This document shows positions 1 through 16,259 of a stretch of 64,000 nucleotides of DNA, piece after piece. The position numbers were made by a program, and so were the translations under genes. The stretch is from Volvox africanus (taxonomy: Eukaryota; Chlorophyta; Chlorophyceae; Chlamydomonadales; Volvocaceae), in contig BSDZ01000008.1 in assembly GCA_030268105.1 (NCBI GenBank), forward strand, positions 3,968,001 through 4,032,000, given 5' to 3'. How positions within the stretch are numbered: position 1 is the stretch's first letter; every line of letters starts with the position of its first letter. The notes beneath the pieces were generated by a model, which ran no database searches, was not told where the DNA came from, and worked only from the letters and a program-made list of their open reading frames with translations.

Positions 1-49
1 GGGCGGAGGCCAACCAGCACAGCTGAGCCGGGTTTTGTAGGTATCGGAT

Positions 50-77
50 AAAACCCAAACCCAACCCCAAACCTTGC
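50..77. repeat. Imperfect AAACCC-like repeat
   Basis: About four imperfect AAACCC/CAACCCC units at the left edge of the window, inside or upstream of the RF3 gene. The pattern resembles interstitial telomere-like sequence, but it is short and degenerate. Confidence 0.5.
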
Positions 78-279
78 GGGCGCTTAGCCCCCTTAGCCTA
101 TATTCGAGCCCAGTCGTACGCGCGGACCGCATGTCATGAGTAAACCTTGTTTCTTGGTCCCCGTACCGCATTGTTTATCGAATAGTTTGTCGTTCGTTGC
201 TCTGCCGGGGGGCCCGGGGGAAACTAAAGCCGCTAAACCTTCCCCTCCCCTATGCCGTACCCGCACACCCGTCACCTAG

Positions 280-3200
280 CAGGCCCCGCCCAGACACGCA
301 GCGGGGTGGCGGTGTCCCCCTCCTCCCCCAACTTCACCGGATTGGTGTTTAAGCTGCAGGTGGGCAAAAGTGGGTGGGCAGCACGTTAAATGACTCGATT
401 GTCACAGCGGCTGTCAGGGGGCTGACCCTTGATAACTCACCATACCAGCAGCAGCAGCCAAGGGGTTTGAGAACTGGGAATTTCAATGGCCATTATAACG
501 GCGGGATGCACGGGCCTGTACGGCCCGGGAAGGAAGAGTACGGCGAAAGGAACAACCACCATCACCACCACAACAACAAGAAGATCTGATGAATGCGGTA
601 ATCGGGAGTGGGTAAAAGAGATTCTCCTTTCCTCTTCCCAACACCTCATGCTAAAGGGCTGATGATTAGTTGATGAATTCTTCATCGTTGAGGTCCTGGT
701 TTGTGATGGCGTGTGGCATGTGCCTTTTCATGGGGTCACTACATTAGTGAAGACGACTAGGTTGTCAGGCAAGCACGATTACCCTAACAACGATTACTCC
801 CAACAGCCAACCTTTTTAACTGCCAACCTCTTTAACACTCAACCTCTTTAACTGCCAACCGCATCAACCGCGCCTGCACCAGGCTAACATGGATCCCAAG
901 CACCGTGACAAGGTGGCCTTCGTGCGGGTCGTGTCAGGTGAGTGCTCCAGGGATTTTTTCTCCCGGTGATGCTCCCGGCGTCCCTTCTCCCCATCGCTTC
1001 GGCAACGGAGTACATGTGGGTCTCTTTGTCCCTCCTTTTTCTTTCTGTCTCTCTCTCTCTATTATCTATCTCCCTGTCTCTCTCTCCCCCTGTCTCTGTC
1101 CCTTTTTCCCTCTCCCCCTCTCTCTGTCCCTCTTTCCCTCCTGCCTTTGGTGCTCCGTTGTCCTTCCGGCTTGGTCTGAGCAAGGAGACAAGCTCGTAGC
1201 CTGCCTCCTGCGCAATCCAGGTTACCCGGCGCCCAACCCTTGCTGCCTCCTCATCGTGACCTCCGCTTGGATGGACTCACACAACCTGCAACCTCCTTTG
1301 CCACTCTTTGCGCATCCACGCACTTTCATTCTTCCTCACGAAGTGTCACTTCCTTTGTCGTACACATTAAATATACAAATACACATACCAAAATACAGAA
1401 ATCCAAAAATACACAATCGCATATCACACACGACGTAGGTTACCTTCCCTGCCCCAGGCAAGTTCGAGAAGGGCATGAAGGTGCGGGTGGCCCGGACGGG
1501 GCGCACCGTCACATTGGCAGCGCCGCAGCGGATGTTCGCAAATGAGCGACAGACGGTGCAGGAGGGCTTTGCGGGTGAGCTGAGGCGAGGGGTACGCGGC
1601 TGGGGTGGGGGCGGGGGGCTGGGCGGGGGATGAGGAGAGAAGGTTGGGTGAACGGAACCGCGAAGCGTGGACAGCTAGGCGCGCGTCTTCCCAAACCCTC
1701 ACACTGCCACCATTCCCCAAGTCGTCCTTCGCCTATTTCCCGAAAATGATTATAGCTTACCTGGTGAAAGCATAAGGCGGTGATGGGTGATGGATGATAG
1801 GTGAAAGGTGGTGATGGGCATTAACCGGGTACCCAGGTGAGTCTCTTTAGATTGGCGCGATACCGGCGGCGTCCGGTGTCATGATTTCGTTTTCCAAGAT
1901 AGGCCGTGTCCCCCTGTGCCTGTGTTGCGTTATGGGTTTTGGTTTTTTAATCTTTTTATGTTTAAAGCGGCTATGGAAGAGACCGAGGAGGACCGATGAA
2001 ATAGTGGCTGTATGTGTATATATGTGTATGTGTATGAGCATACACCAAGGTATGCTCGTACACACAACCCGTCTCCGTCGCTGCGGCTCCCTCCTCCCCC
2101 GTAGGCGATGTGATCGGTCTGACCAACCCGGGTGCCTTCGCTATCGGTGACACTCTGGTGACGGGACCCACTCTGGCCTTTCCGCCCATTCCCACCTTCT
2201 CCCCCGAGCTGTTCGCCTACCTGCGGTGCCCACCCAACCAGAAGAAGCCCTTCCTTAAGGGGGTCGAGGGTGAGGGCGCGTTGGGGGGCGGGGGGATAAG
2301 GCCCTGGGTACGATGGATAGGACAGGCGGGCGGGTAGCAGCTGGCAAGGCTTGCTTAAGGGAATGGGAAGCTGAGGGTGTGGGAGGGGGCAGTGGATTGG
2401 TTCGGGGTGGGCTGGGCTTAGCTGGGCGGGGTGGGGCGGGGCTGTATCGCAGGCGGAATATTCGGACGAATGGCTCGATTTTAGATTGCCACATAAACTG
2501 ACATTGTAACTAGCAGGAAGAGGTTAAGGGCAGTACGGCTATTTGGAAGTCCAAAGGCTTTAGTTGCTTATATCGTGGTCGGATCGAAAAAGGAAACGGA
2601 GCAGCCGCTGGTTGCTGCCCCGGGGGCCAGGAGGACCTGATGAGCCTCCCTCCCCTCCCTGCGCCTGTGCATGTGTATGTGTGTGTTCGCTTTGCGTGCA
2701 TGCAGGCCTGCTGGGTGAGGGTGCCGTACAAGTATTGTACAACACCGATGATTATATCACGGATCCCGTACTGGCGGCCGTCGGCCAGCTACAGTTCGAG
2801 GTAGTCCAGTACCGCATGAAGGTACGAGTAGGAGTACGACGCCCCCGATAATATGGTATATATCCAGTCCAATTTGTTTGGGAGCTGTAGGATATGAACC
2901 TGGCGGGCTGCGATGAGCTCTATCCTGTTTCCTCGGAGTAGTAACGAACTGATAGTGCCCAAGAGGCAGTTGCTGAGGCAGGCGCTCATGGATTTCTTGC
3001 CGTTACATAAAATATTTTATTGTCCCGTGCAGGACGAGTACGGTGTGGATACGACACTTGAACCGCTGTCGTACACTGTTGCACGTTGGGTGAAGGGTGG
3101 ATGGGCCGTGTTGGAAGGCGTGGGGCGGCTGTTCAACACAACTGTCATGAAGGATGTGTACGGCAGGCCTGTACTGCTGTTTCGCAACGACTTCGCTTTG

Positions 3201-3500
3201 CAGCAGGTACGGGAACATTAAAATGATGTACAGTGGCCAGATCTCCATGCCACTTATGCTGCACCTGAGCGGCTGTGCCTCCGCTGGGGCCTCCTATTCC
3301 GAAGGCCCGAGGCCTCCACGTCATGTCTCCTGCGGCCTTGCTGCCCACCTGCTCCCCTGAATGGATTTTCCAGTTGCAGGGGCTCCTTCAAACCCCACTC
3401 GTTGGCGGAACCGCTCTCTCCCCCACCGCCGCAGGTCCTCGGGGAGCACGCCGACAAGCTCGGAGAACTCAGTCCGTACGCACTCCCACCGGACGTGTAA
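280..3500 (+). CDS. prfC: Peptide chain release factor 3, organellar (probably plastid); C-terminal half
   Basis: RF3 is the GTPase that recycles class I release factors RF1/RF2 from the ribosome after termination. Exons read as 280-359 (left border inferred), 883-937, 1458-1574, 2105-2269, 2706-2821, 3033-3206 and 3435-3500, with phases agreeing throughout; together about 256 residues. Seen in order: FTGLVFKLQ followed across an intron by [10 protein letters not shown], the hallmark junction of RF3 domain II; then [35 protein letters not shown]-like [35 protein letters not shown] and a C-terminus [15 protein letters not shown]. The GTP-binding domain should lie upstream, largely off the left edge. 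The wording is closer to cyanobacterial-type RF3 than to E. coli as I remember them, which suggests a plastid product; no targeting peptide is visible because the start is missing. It converges on the RecQ gene. Confidence 0.9.
1019..1145. repeat. CT-rich low-complexity tract in an RF3 intron
   Basis: A run of about 125 pyrimidine-dominated bases (repeated TCTC, CCCT and TTTC words) inside the intron between 938 and 1457. It generates long arginine/glutamate-rich open frames on the other strand that are not genes. Confidence 0.85.
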
Positions 3501-5268
3501 AAAGATGTAGCCAGTGGGCTATCGGCTGAATGAAAACCTTGCTGCTGGCCGGTGCTTCCTTGCGGCGAGCTTCAGACATGTGTGCCTGGTATCGAACATT
3601 CTTGAACAAGACTAATATGAGCATGTGTGTATGCGTTAGGAGGTGCAGCGTGGACTGGCAAGCAGCCGGGTCACTTCGCACGCGTGTGTGGTGGTGGTGA
3701 TGATGGTGGGACAGGTTGGGACCGCGGTAGTGGGCTTGCGGGCCGATTCATCAAGAGGAATCAGATGCTGTACGGGATCAGATGCAGTGGGCCGGGATTT
3801 CTTGAGGGGTCTTTCTGTGGTCCTGGGACTAGGAGGGGTCTTGACTTCACGAGCCATTACCCTGGCCCAGACTGAGCGGATCTGAATGTTAGAAAGAGGA
3901 GTGGAGGATCTGTAGCAGTAGCGCAGCAGGCTGCAGGTGCCTGGTGGGGTATCAACTCAAGCCGTGTCATGTGGCAGCGGGTTATATTCAGTCAGTAGTA
4001 TTGGATAACTGTAACGGTGAAATTGGAGGGGTGAAGAGGCGTCCTTGACACGCGGAAAACCACCCATGCAAAGAGAACATATATATCTTTATGTAGGGTG
4101 CGTGGAAGTGTGAGCGGGGCAACCTTCAGCACAAGGGAGGTTGACGAGAGTGTTTTCGACGGTCCGCTGTTGTTGTTGTTGGCTCCCCTCTTTCTTAAAT
4201 TGTTGCAAGCAATGGCCTCGGGGTGTCTCTGCTGCATGAGGTGCTGCTGCCACGGTGCACATGCATGTCGCTGAAGTGGAAGCGCAGAGCGGAGTGATCA
4301 TTTCTCATGACAATCTTACTCGGTGAAATGGATTTTAGCCGGACACGTTAGTCCGCACCAGAAGGCTGGATAGTTGGTGATTGACAAGTATTGATAATTC
4401 GTTTCAAATGTCCCTTTATTTGTTCGACAGCCGTAAATCATTATCGAATCGATCTGAGTTTGGTTCAGCTCCCTGAGGTGTACCACATGACGCACGTGCA
4501 TGTGCTTTTGAGGGCGAGTGTTCGCGTACGTCTGACAATGTGAGTATGCGTGGCAGATTTAACGACCCGGAAAGCGAATGGCCGTGCACGTCATGCCGGT
4601 GGTGTTGACTGCGAGCTGCTGTGGCAGCAGCGACCTAGCGGCTTCGGGACCGCATTCAGGCACATGTCTCGCAGGATAGCCCTATTGAATGATGCGGCAG
4701 GGCGCTTTACATAAGGCCAAATTTCTCTACTGACCAACCACTCCGAGGAGCGCATGTGGTTTGGACAGCGATAAGGCAGCGTCCTGTTGGCTGGCCGTCT
4801 GTGCCCTCAAATTACGCCATCACATGTTGCCTGGCGTTTAAAGAGGTGCGACGACCAGGCCTAGTGGCGATGTGAAGTAGGCAACTGGGCCCAGGGGCTC
4901 ATGTTGCCGAGTTGGACCGTATGGCCTTGAACAGTTACACTATTCTGCCGCTCGGCACTAAACTCAGGGAACGCCCCAGCGCCTGTTGGACCCTTACGAT
5001 GCGGTAAATGTATCAATACCTGCTTCCTGAAGGGTATATGTGGCGTATACGGCTGGCTGGCTGGCATCCCCACGCCGCTCCAATTCCTAGTTCCCTGTAT
5101 TGGAGCATTTCAGGCCACATGCAGTTACCTGCGGGTATGAAACCACGTGAGGCTCGCCCAGGTACTCCTATGCCCGCGTGAAACTCCCTGCAGTCCCACC
5201 TGCGGCAACGTCACATCATGCAAAACATTATCTTACGTAGGTAATGGCCGCCCCTGTGGTGCCCATCG
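3501..5268. other. Intergenic region between convergent RF3 and RecQ genes
   Basis: About 1.8 kb containing the 3' ends of both genes. I see only short open frames without recognisable motifs, a GT/GGT-rich patch near 3685-3720 and a short TTG repeat near 4166-4180. No gene is supported. Confidence 0.5.
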
Positions 5269-10871
<5,603 letters not shown>

Positions 10872-12001
10872 CTGCCTGAGTTTGCTTCAATCAATAAACG
10901 ACGCTCACTGGCAACAGTAACCCGCGAGCATGCGCGAATCCTCAGAAACTGGCAACGCAGAACACCCTGGTACCTTTCGTTTCGAACAATTAATACTACG
11001 GACGCCGTCTTGTGTATGTTATAACGCGACAGTGTTTTAAAGGCGCGTGATGGAACCGGAACGCAATCCGGGTGCATTATGCACCCGCACCATTTGTTCA
11101 ATCGTTCAATACACCCATTGAGCAAGATTAATTGCCTTAAATGCATGCCATAATTATCACGTACGAATAGCGTGTGAAACATGGACAGCTTGTGTCTAAT
11201 CATTACCAGCGCAACAAACCATCCATTATTGCTGTTTCTGGTAACGCCCATTCACTGAACGTTGTAATGCAGCGGGACTGCATCATCCGTCCTGGAGAGC
11301 GAACCCTTCAGGAGCGAACTCCCAAGCAAACCTGGAACTCGGATGCGCCGGCCCGACTGTTCGTCAGCTCCCAGACCCTATGTGCTCTCGGGGGTGCCCA
11401 TACCTCTTTTGAACGCACTAAGGCAGAGACGCATACGGGAATTGCGCGACGGCACTGCGCATTTGAGCCAAGAAGACGTATCCAAGAGGCCGTGCAGCAC
11501 CGCGTTACTATTGCACGAGTTCCCCAGCGGATGATTCTGGTTACTCTTAGCTAGAATTTCAGTATGACCTGCAGGTTAACTGACGCTGATTTCCACACAT
11601 GTATCCCGGTTGGCCCCTTATAGGCCCCCCGGGATGCACAATTGCAAAAGTGGTGGCTGAGGTAGTTGAATGCGTAGCTTCTCATTGACACCATGAGAGC
11701 TTTATGTGGTGCTTAATGAGCTGCAGTCCTTCCCTGGGCAAGCCGGCTGATACAGTTACCATGTGCGCGTGATTACGGATAACCTCAACTAGGCAGGAGC
11801 AAGCTAGGCGGATGCATGCCACACGCTGGGTGGATGACGCCGCTGCCACCATCACTGTACACCAGGGGGCGGTTCATCGTATAGGTGACTCGTCATTCAC
11901 GATTCGTCAGCATCCAAACCTCCGTGGTGCCATTATTCCCCCAAATTTTGATGGACAAGGTTGACCTTGTCTGGAAATATAACTTGTAAAACTAGTTTCA
12001 A

Positions 12002-12022
12002 AGATGCAGCGAAGCTGCATCT
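12002..12022. repeat. 9-bp inverted repeat with 3-nt loop
   Basis: AGATGCAGC, loop GAA, GCTGCATCT: a perfect short stem-loop in intergenic sequence about 480 bp beyond the ARL2 stop codon. It could be a chance palindrome. Confidence 0.8.
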
Positions 12023-12378
12023 GGCTGCACCGCTCCAGACAGCCAGCCATCGATTTAGACGGGCGAGACCAACCTGGGACGGACATCTGGATCAGCATCT
12101 TAACGACCAGAACCCGTACGACATACTGTGGCCTAATTGACCGGCCTAATCAAGCTGTTCGCCAATCTTCTACCAGCTGAATATCCTTTCGGAACTGCTC
12201 AAGTGCCCTATCACCCTATTCCTTCACCTTCACCATATTACCCTACCCTGCCATCAAACCGCACGAAATAGGTGTTTTTTTCCAATCTGCAATGAAGTCA
12301 CGGCGCGGAAAGTCGAAATGCCTCTTTGCACAGGTCCTTATTTAAGCGCGACGTCCTTGTCACTGCCAGATTAAAGAG

Positions 12379-12409
12379 CCCCCACCCCGCCCACCCCGCC
12401 CACCCCACG
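12379..12409. repeat. C-rich tandem repeat (CCCACCCCGC units)
   Basis: Two to three imperfect copies of a CCCACCCCGC word lie in tandem on the plus strand, downstream of the ARL2 stop codon. Confidence 0.7.
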
Positions 12410-12504
12410 CACACTTCGTCAAACCCTAAGGAGATGCCATTCACCCAACTGCCAGCTGACCATGGGCCCACCACCATATCATCCCCTCATCCCGTGGCTT
12501 GCTG

Positions 12505-13895
12505 TTACGAGAACAGGTATATTCGCGAAGAGACATCTCGAACCACAAACTCAAACCCCTCCAGCAGTCCCGTGCCATCGACCGCGCTACATGCCACAAC
12601 TCGACAGTGGCGTTTGCTGATAGAGGCAATATCCAGCGCCTGCGGGGAGAGTTAAAAGTAAGGGAGTCGAAAAAACCTAAGATCGACATTGCAAAAGGTG
12701 GTGAGCAAACTAGAGGTATAGAATACACCGCAGGGCGGGCCGTCCGAGGGCCGTTTGGAAACGTATGCAAATGGCCCTCGGACCAGTCTGGACCAGTGCA
12801 TTGGGCCATGCGTGTGTAGTGACTGTTACGGACTGCGAATAGGGTGATGGGAAGTTCGGCAAGTTCAGGATATGAATTTTGACTGGATTGAACCGTCTCG
12901 CGTATTAAAAACCAAAGCGTCTCTGGACCAGATCTGAATGAGACGTATTATCGGCAGTCCCGCATTTTTCGTCAGATACTTCGCGCGCTTTGCCCCCCAC
13001 GCAGACTGCAACCTTTTCCAACTCCGTAACGGATAGCGCCGACGGGATGTCCTGCTTGTTGGCGAAGATAAGCAGTGAGGCCCCAAAGAGGCGCTCCTCT
13101 TTAAGCAGGTTGTGCAGCTCCTCCCTGGAGTGGGCGATAGCGTTATAGGAAGAGATGCAAGCAGCTGGGAGGCGGAGGTCAGGCGGGGTGCGCAACGGCC
13201 TGGGACCGGAGTCCCCAGTGCGGCTGCGGCATGACTGATTCAGATTTCGTGGGTAACGGACTTAAAAAAGTAAACCCAAGGTGAAGTGGTCAACCCAAAA
13301 TCGACTATCCTAACCTGCAATCGTCGAGACGCGCTAGGTCCGCGGAGTCCACCACCCAGATTAGTGCGTCGGTCTTCTCGTAGTAATTCCGCCAGTAGGG
13401 ACGCAGCGTCTTTTGGCCACCGATGTCCCATATGTTCAGCTTGTAGCTGGCGGTGGGATTCGGATGGATGTGGGAGTTGATGTAAGAGGTGAAGATAAGG
13501 ATAGTAAATCCTGGGCTAAGTCCCAAGCCATCTCGAGTACATGGACCCATTATTAGGGCACGCGGCCCATGGGACGAGCCAACGATGACTTATGTACCGC
13601 GACGGAATATGCGATAGGAATGCCGCACGGTGCAGAAGCCTTGCCCTTTGAACGTCATCGTCTTAATGTTGAAACCCAGCGTTGGGCTAATCGTTGTGAT
13701 GTCCTCCCCGTTAAGCCGCTTAACGATGGTTGTCTTTCCGGCGTTGTCCAGGCCCCTGCAATATCACCAATCGTATATTCTGAGAATCAATGCTACCATA
13801 GTTACGCTGGTATTCGTAGGAAGCACTTACACCATGAGGACCCGCATTTCCTTTTCTTTTTGTTTAACCTTTTTAATAATAGTAAGTAGTCCCAT
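12505..13895 (-). CDS. ARL2: ADP-ribosylation factor-like protein 2 (ARL2), small GTPase
   Basis: ARL2 (TITAN5 in plants) is a regulatory GTPase acting with tubulin-folding cofactors. Five exons on the minus strand: 13895-13831, 13755-13645, 13446-13315, 13124-13013, 12639-12505; 555 bases encode exactly 184 residues, the same length as human ARL2. Seen: [18 protein letters not shown] start with Gly2, P-loop GLDNAGKTT (residues 23-31), switch [21 protein letters not shown] (65 on), YWRNYYE, VVDSAD, NKQD (125-128) and CSA (157-159), ending RIYLF and a serine. The intron after exon 2 begins GC, not GT (13644 downward), and is needed to restore KGYKLNIWD. The usual RHW before the CSA motif reads RHC, and FDWL reads FEFV. 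Head-to-head with the ferredoxin-like gene. Confidence 0.96.
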
Positions 13896-14216
13896 TTGGT
13901 CTGGATTTATCTACTTATGGGACAAATTTTAACAGGGGTGAAATTTACGGAATTAGGGTAGACAGGCGGTAGGAAAGTATTATAGAGAAAAGCATCCAAG
14001 GAACGATAAGAAGAGCAAGATGATGGTTGTAGCTTCCCAGCTTAAGGATAGCTTCTCGCATCATAGGTTTCGTGAATGGTATGCCGGTTGGCAAGCCGAT
14101 GGCCCCTACTCGTACAACCGTTCGTTCCTTACCGTGCACACGCACATCAGATAGCATAACACAAACATCAGATAACATTAACAACAATTGTAGTATACGA
14201 TGCAACAGTAAGGTAC
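13896..14216. promoter_or_regulatory. Shared upstream region of ARL2 (-) and ferredoxin-like gene (+)
   Basis: Only 321 bp separate the two divergent start codons, so both promoters must lie here unless an upstream noncoding exon exists. I cannot point to a convincing TATA box or transcription-factor site. Confidence 0.45.
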
Positions 14217-15338
14217 ATGAATATAACTCGCCGACAAGCAATCACGCTTCGCATGGTTTGCAGTTGCGCACAGCATACGTCCACTTTAAACCAGCAAATA
14301 CAGACGCCAAAGAGCACGGTCAAAATCAGGTTCCGTGGCCAAGAGATTGCGGTTCCCTATGGCACAAAGCTGCGGACCGCGCTCCTCAAAAGTGGACTCA
14401 CTCCACACAGTGAAGGGGCGGTGTACATCAACTGCCGCGGAATTGGCTCCTGCGGCACGTGCGCGGTCGAGATCAGCAGGTCACCAATGCAGACGATGAA
14501 CGGGTCATGACAGTATGTGCGATATCCGTGTAACTGCGCACGGCAGATAACAGGTTTTACCCTGTATGAACCAATAGAGTCCTCTTAATCCTGAGTAATA
14601 ACCCAATATGCAGCAGCGGATCCTGATGGACGCCCCTTCCCACTCTGCCACTCGGTCGCAGGGGTGAAGTGGAGCCGTCTAGCTGGACGACCGCAGAGCG
14701 CTTGCGGCTCAACTTCCCTCCCCACTCGGCCCCAACCAATACCCGCCTTCGACTGGCATGCCAGGTGAGACAACATTAAGCAACACTCACACTAATGGTT
14801 TTTCAGGTTGCTTGCCGCGAATGTTGGAACCGGCCAATGGACAGGAGGAGACGTGCATGCCTAGCTACGGTGGCGACGCAACGCATGACATCATACGCCG
14901 TGTTATACATGATGTTGGTTGCAGTCAGGTTGCGGTCGGACACACCCTTGCAGTTGACGTAGCCTTCGTCCTCTCGTGCGTGTTAGAGTCGAAGTAGTTG
15001 TTCTTAGGGACGCTGTGCCTTGGTTTCCGCTGTCCTTTGTTTTCACCTACCCCCCCCAGCCATATTGCGCTCCGAACGAAGATCCCTCCGCCCCGCTATG
15101 CTGGGTCCCCACGTGGCAGGTATCCTGCATGAGTGATCTGGAGGTCATAAAGTATGACAAGTTTTGGGGCGAAGGGAATTGCCCGCTTCCAGATTTGCAG
15201 TCTAAGCCAGCATCTGTTGCGCCTCTGGGCACATTTGAGTTCGTTCTAGACCCTGGTGCCACAAATGACAGCAATGGCGACAACAACAGCCCTGGAGGGC
15301 GCTATATGGACACTAATGACAGATCGCAAAAGCCTTAA
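14217..15338 (+). CDS. 2Fe-2S ferredoxin-like protein, probably plastid
   Basis: Plant-type 2Fe-2S electron-carrier fold of the small ferredoxin-like family found in plants and algae; its partner is unknown. Exons 14217-14479, 14662-14764 and 15120-15338 with matching phases give 194 residues. Seen: VKIRFRGQEIAVPYGTKL (beta-grasp start), then INCRGIGSCGTCAVEI with cluster cysteines 73, 79 and 82, and the fourth cysteine at 121 in LRLACQ, followed by VIKYDKFWGEG, a C-terminal signature I associate with this family. The first 30 or so residues (basic, Ser/Thr-containing, no acidic residue before the domain) look like a transit peptide. The final exon adds a low-complexity Asn/Asp-rich tail. The first donor reads AG/GTCACC. 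An alternative start is the ATG at 14253. Confidence 0.85.
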
Positions 15339-16259
15339 GGGATTGTTGTCAAGGACCGTGCAGCACGAGGATGACTGAACAGACTGGATCAAATGTATTT
15401 TGTACATAACGTAAAGATCACCGATTCGCGGCAATAACTTTATCAGATGGGGCACGGCAAAATTTTCATTTCGGCAGGTTTTGCGCCGATGAAACTTTTC
15501 GCCCTTATGGACCCATCAACACATAGCCTTGCCCCATGAGCCCTGAGAGAGGCGGCGGGTCGAGGGGTGCAATCGAGGAGAATAACGATGATTGGGTGAT
15601 AACATGACTTTATATGTTTTGGGGTACTGTTACGATAGATGTGCACACCTGCTCTGCGCCTGCTTACCAGTGACACAATCTTATCCTGGCGCTCTTCCGA
15701 TGGTCATAGCCATTGAGCGCCGACGTGTAAATTGTGTCAGTTTGAACACAGTTTGAAATGTAAACATACATTGATGAAATCGAAGCTTTAAAAATATATC
15801 GATCACCATCGCGAAGGTAGTTGGCTGCAACAACCAGGAGCCTTTGGGTGAGCTGCTGGGCTCTTGAACTTGCTGATAATCACGTAAGAATTTTGAAATA
15901 TTATTCCATTACAATAGCAAAATTTTAATCGCCTGCATCCACTTGCAACGACGTCGTATCTTGCCAACGCTTACATGTATCGGGCCTGATGGCGCTTTTG
16001 ATACAACAATAGATATGTAATTGGAAAGTAACCATTCGCCTAGGAGATAGGAGTGAATGGGTCAGGAATGCAAAAAGTCGTTGCCGTACTGTGTAGTAGT
16101 AGGAAGTTCTTGAAATAAGCAGAAGCCTCACTTATGAGCTTACTGAACAGGCGATTGTTAGTGAAGCTTGTTAAAACATTTGAAAATTAACTTGTGTTCA
16201 TCCATAAACAAGGGCTAACCCAGGCTTGCAGTCTCAATACAGACAGCCCTGCTTGAAGA
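15339..16259. other. Intergenic region before the aminotransferase
   Basis: About 0.9 kb, relatively AT-rich in its second half. It should hold the aminotransferase promoter. No motif-bearing open frame seen. Confidence 0.5.

Larger units (their letters stand above)
10872..12504. other. Intergenic region between RecQ start and ARL2 end
   Basis: Contains the RecQ promoter and possibly an unrecognised first RecQ exon, plus the ARL2 3' end. A small perfect hairpin lies at 12002-12022 and a C-rich decamer-like repeat at about 12379-12409. No other gene is supported; the open frames here have no recognisable motifs. Confidence 0.45.

Noticed and set aside
50..77. A telomere end at the left edge
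   Set aside because: Only a few degenerate AAACCC-like units are present, and a release factor gene continues across the edge.
884..1438. Open frames of 99 and 177 codons on opposite strands
   Set aside because: They are created by the CT-rich tract in an RF3 intron; the translations are Arg/Glu or Ser/Leu/Pro runs, and the region lies between two well-supported RF3 exons.
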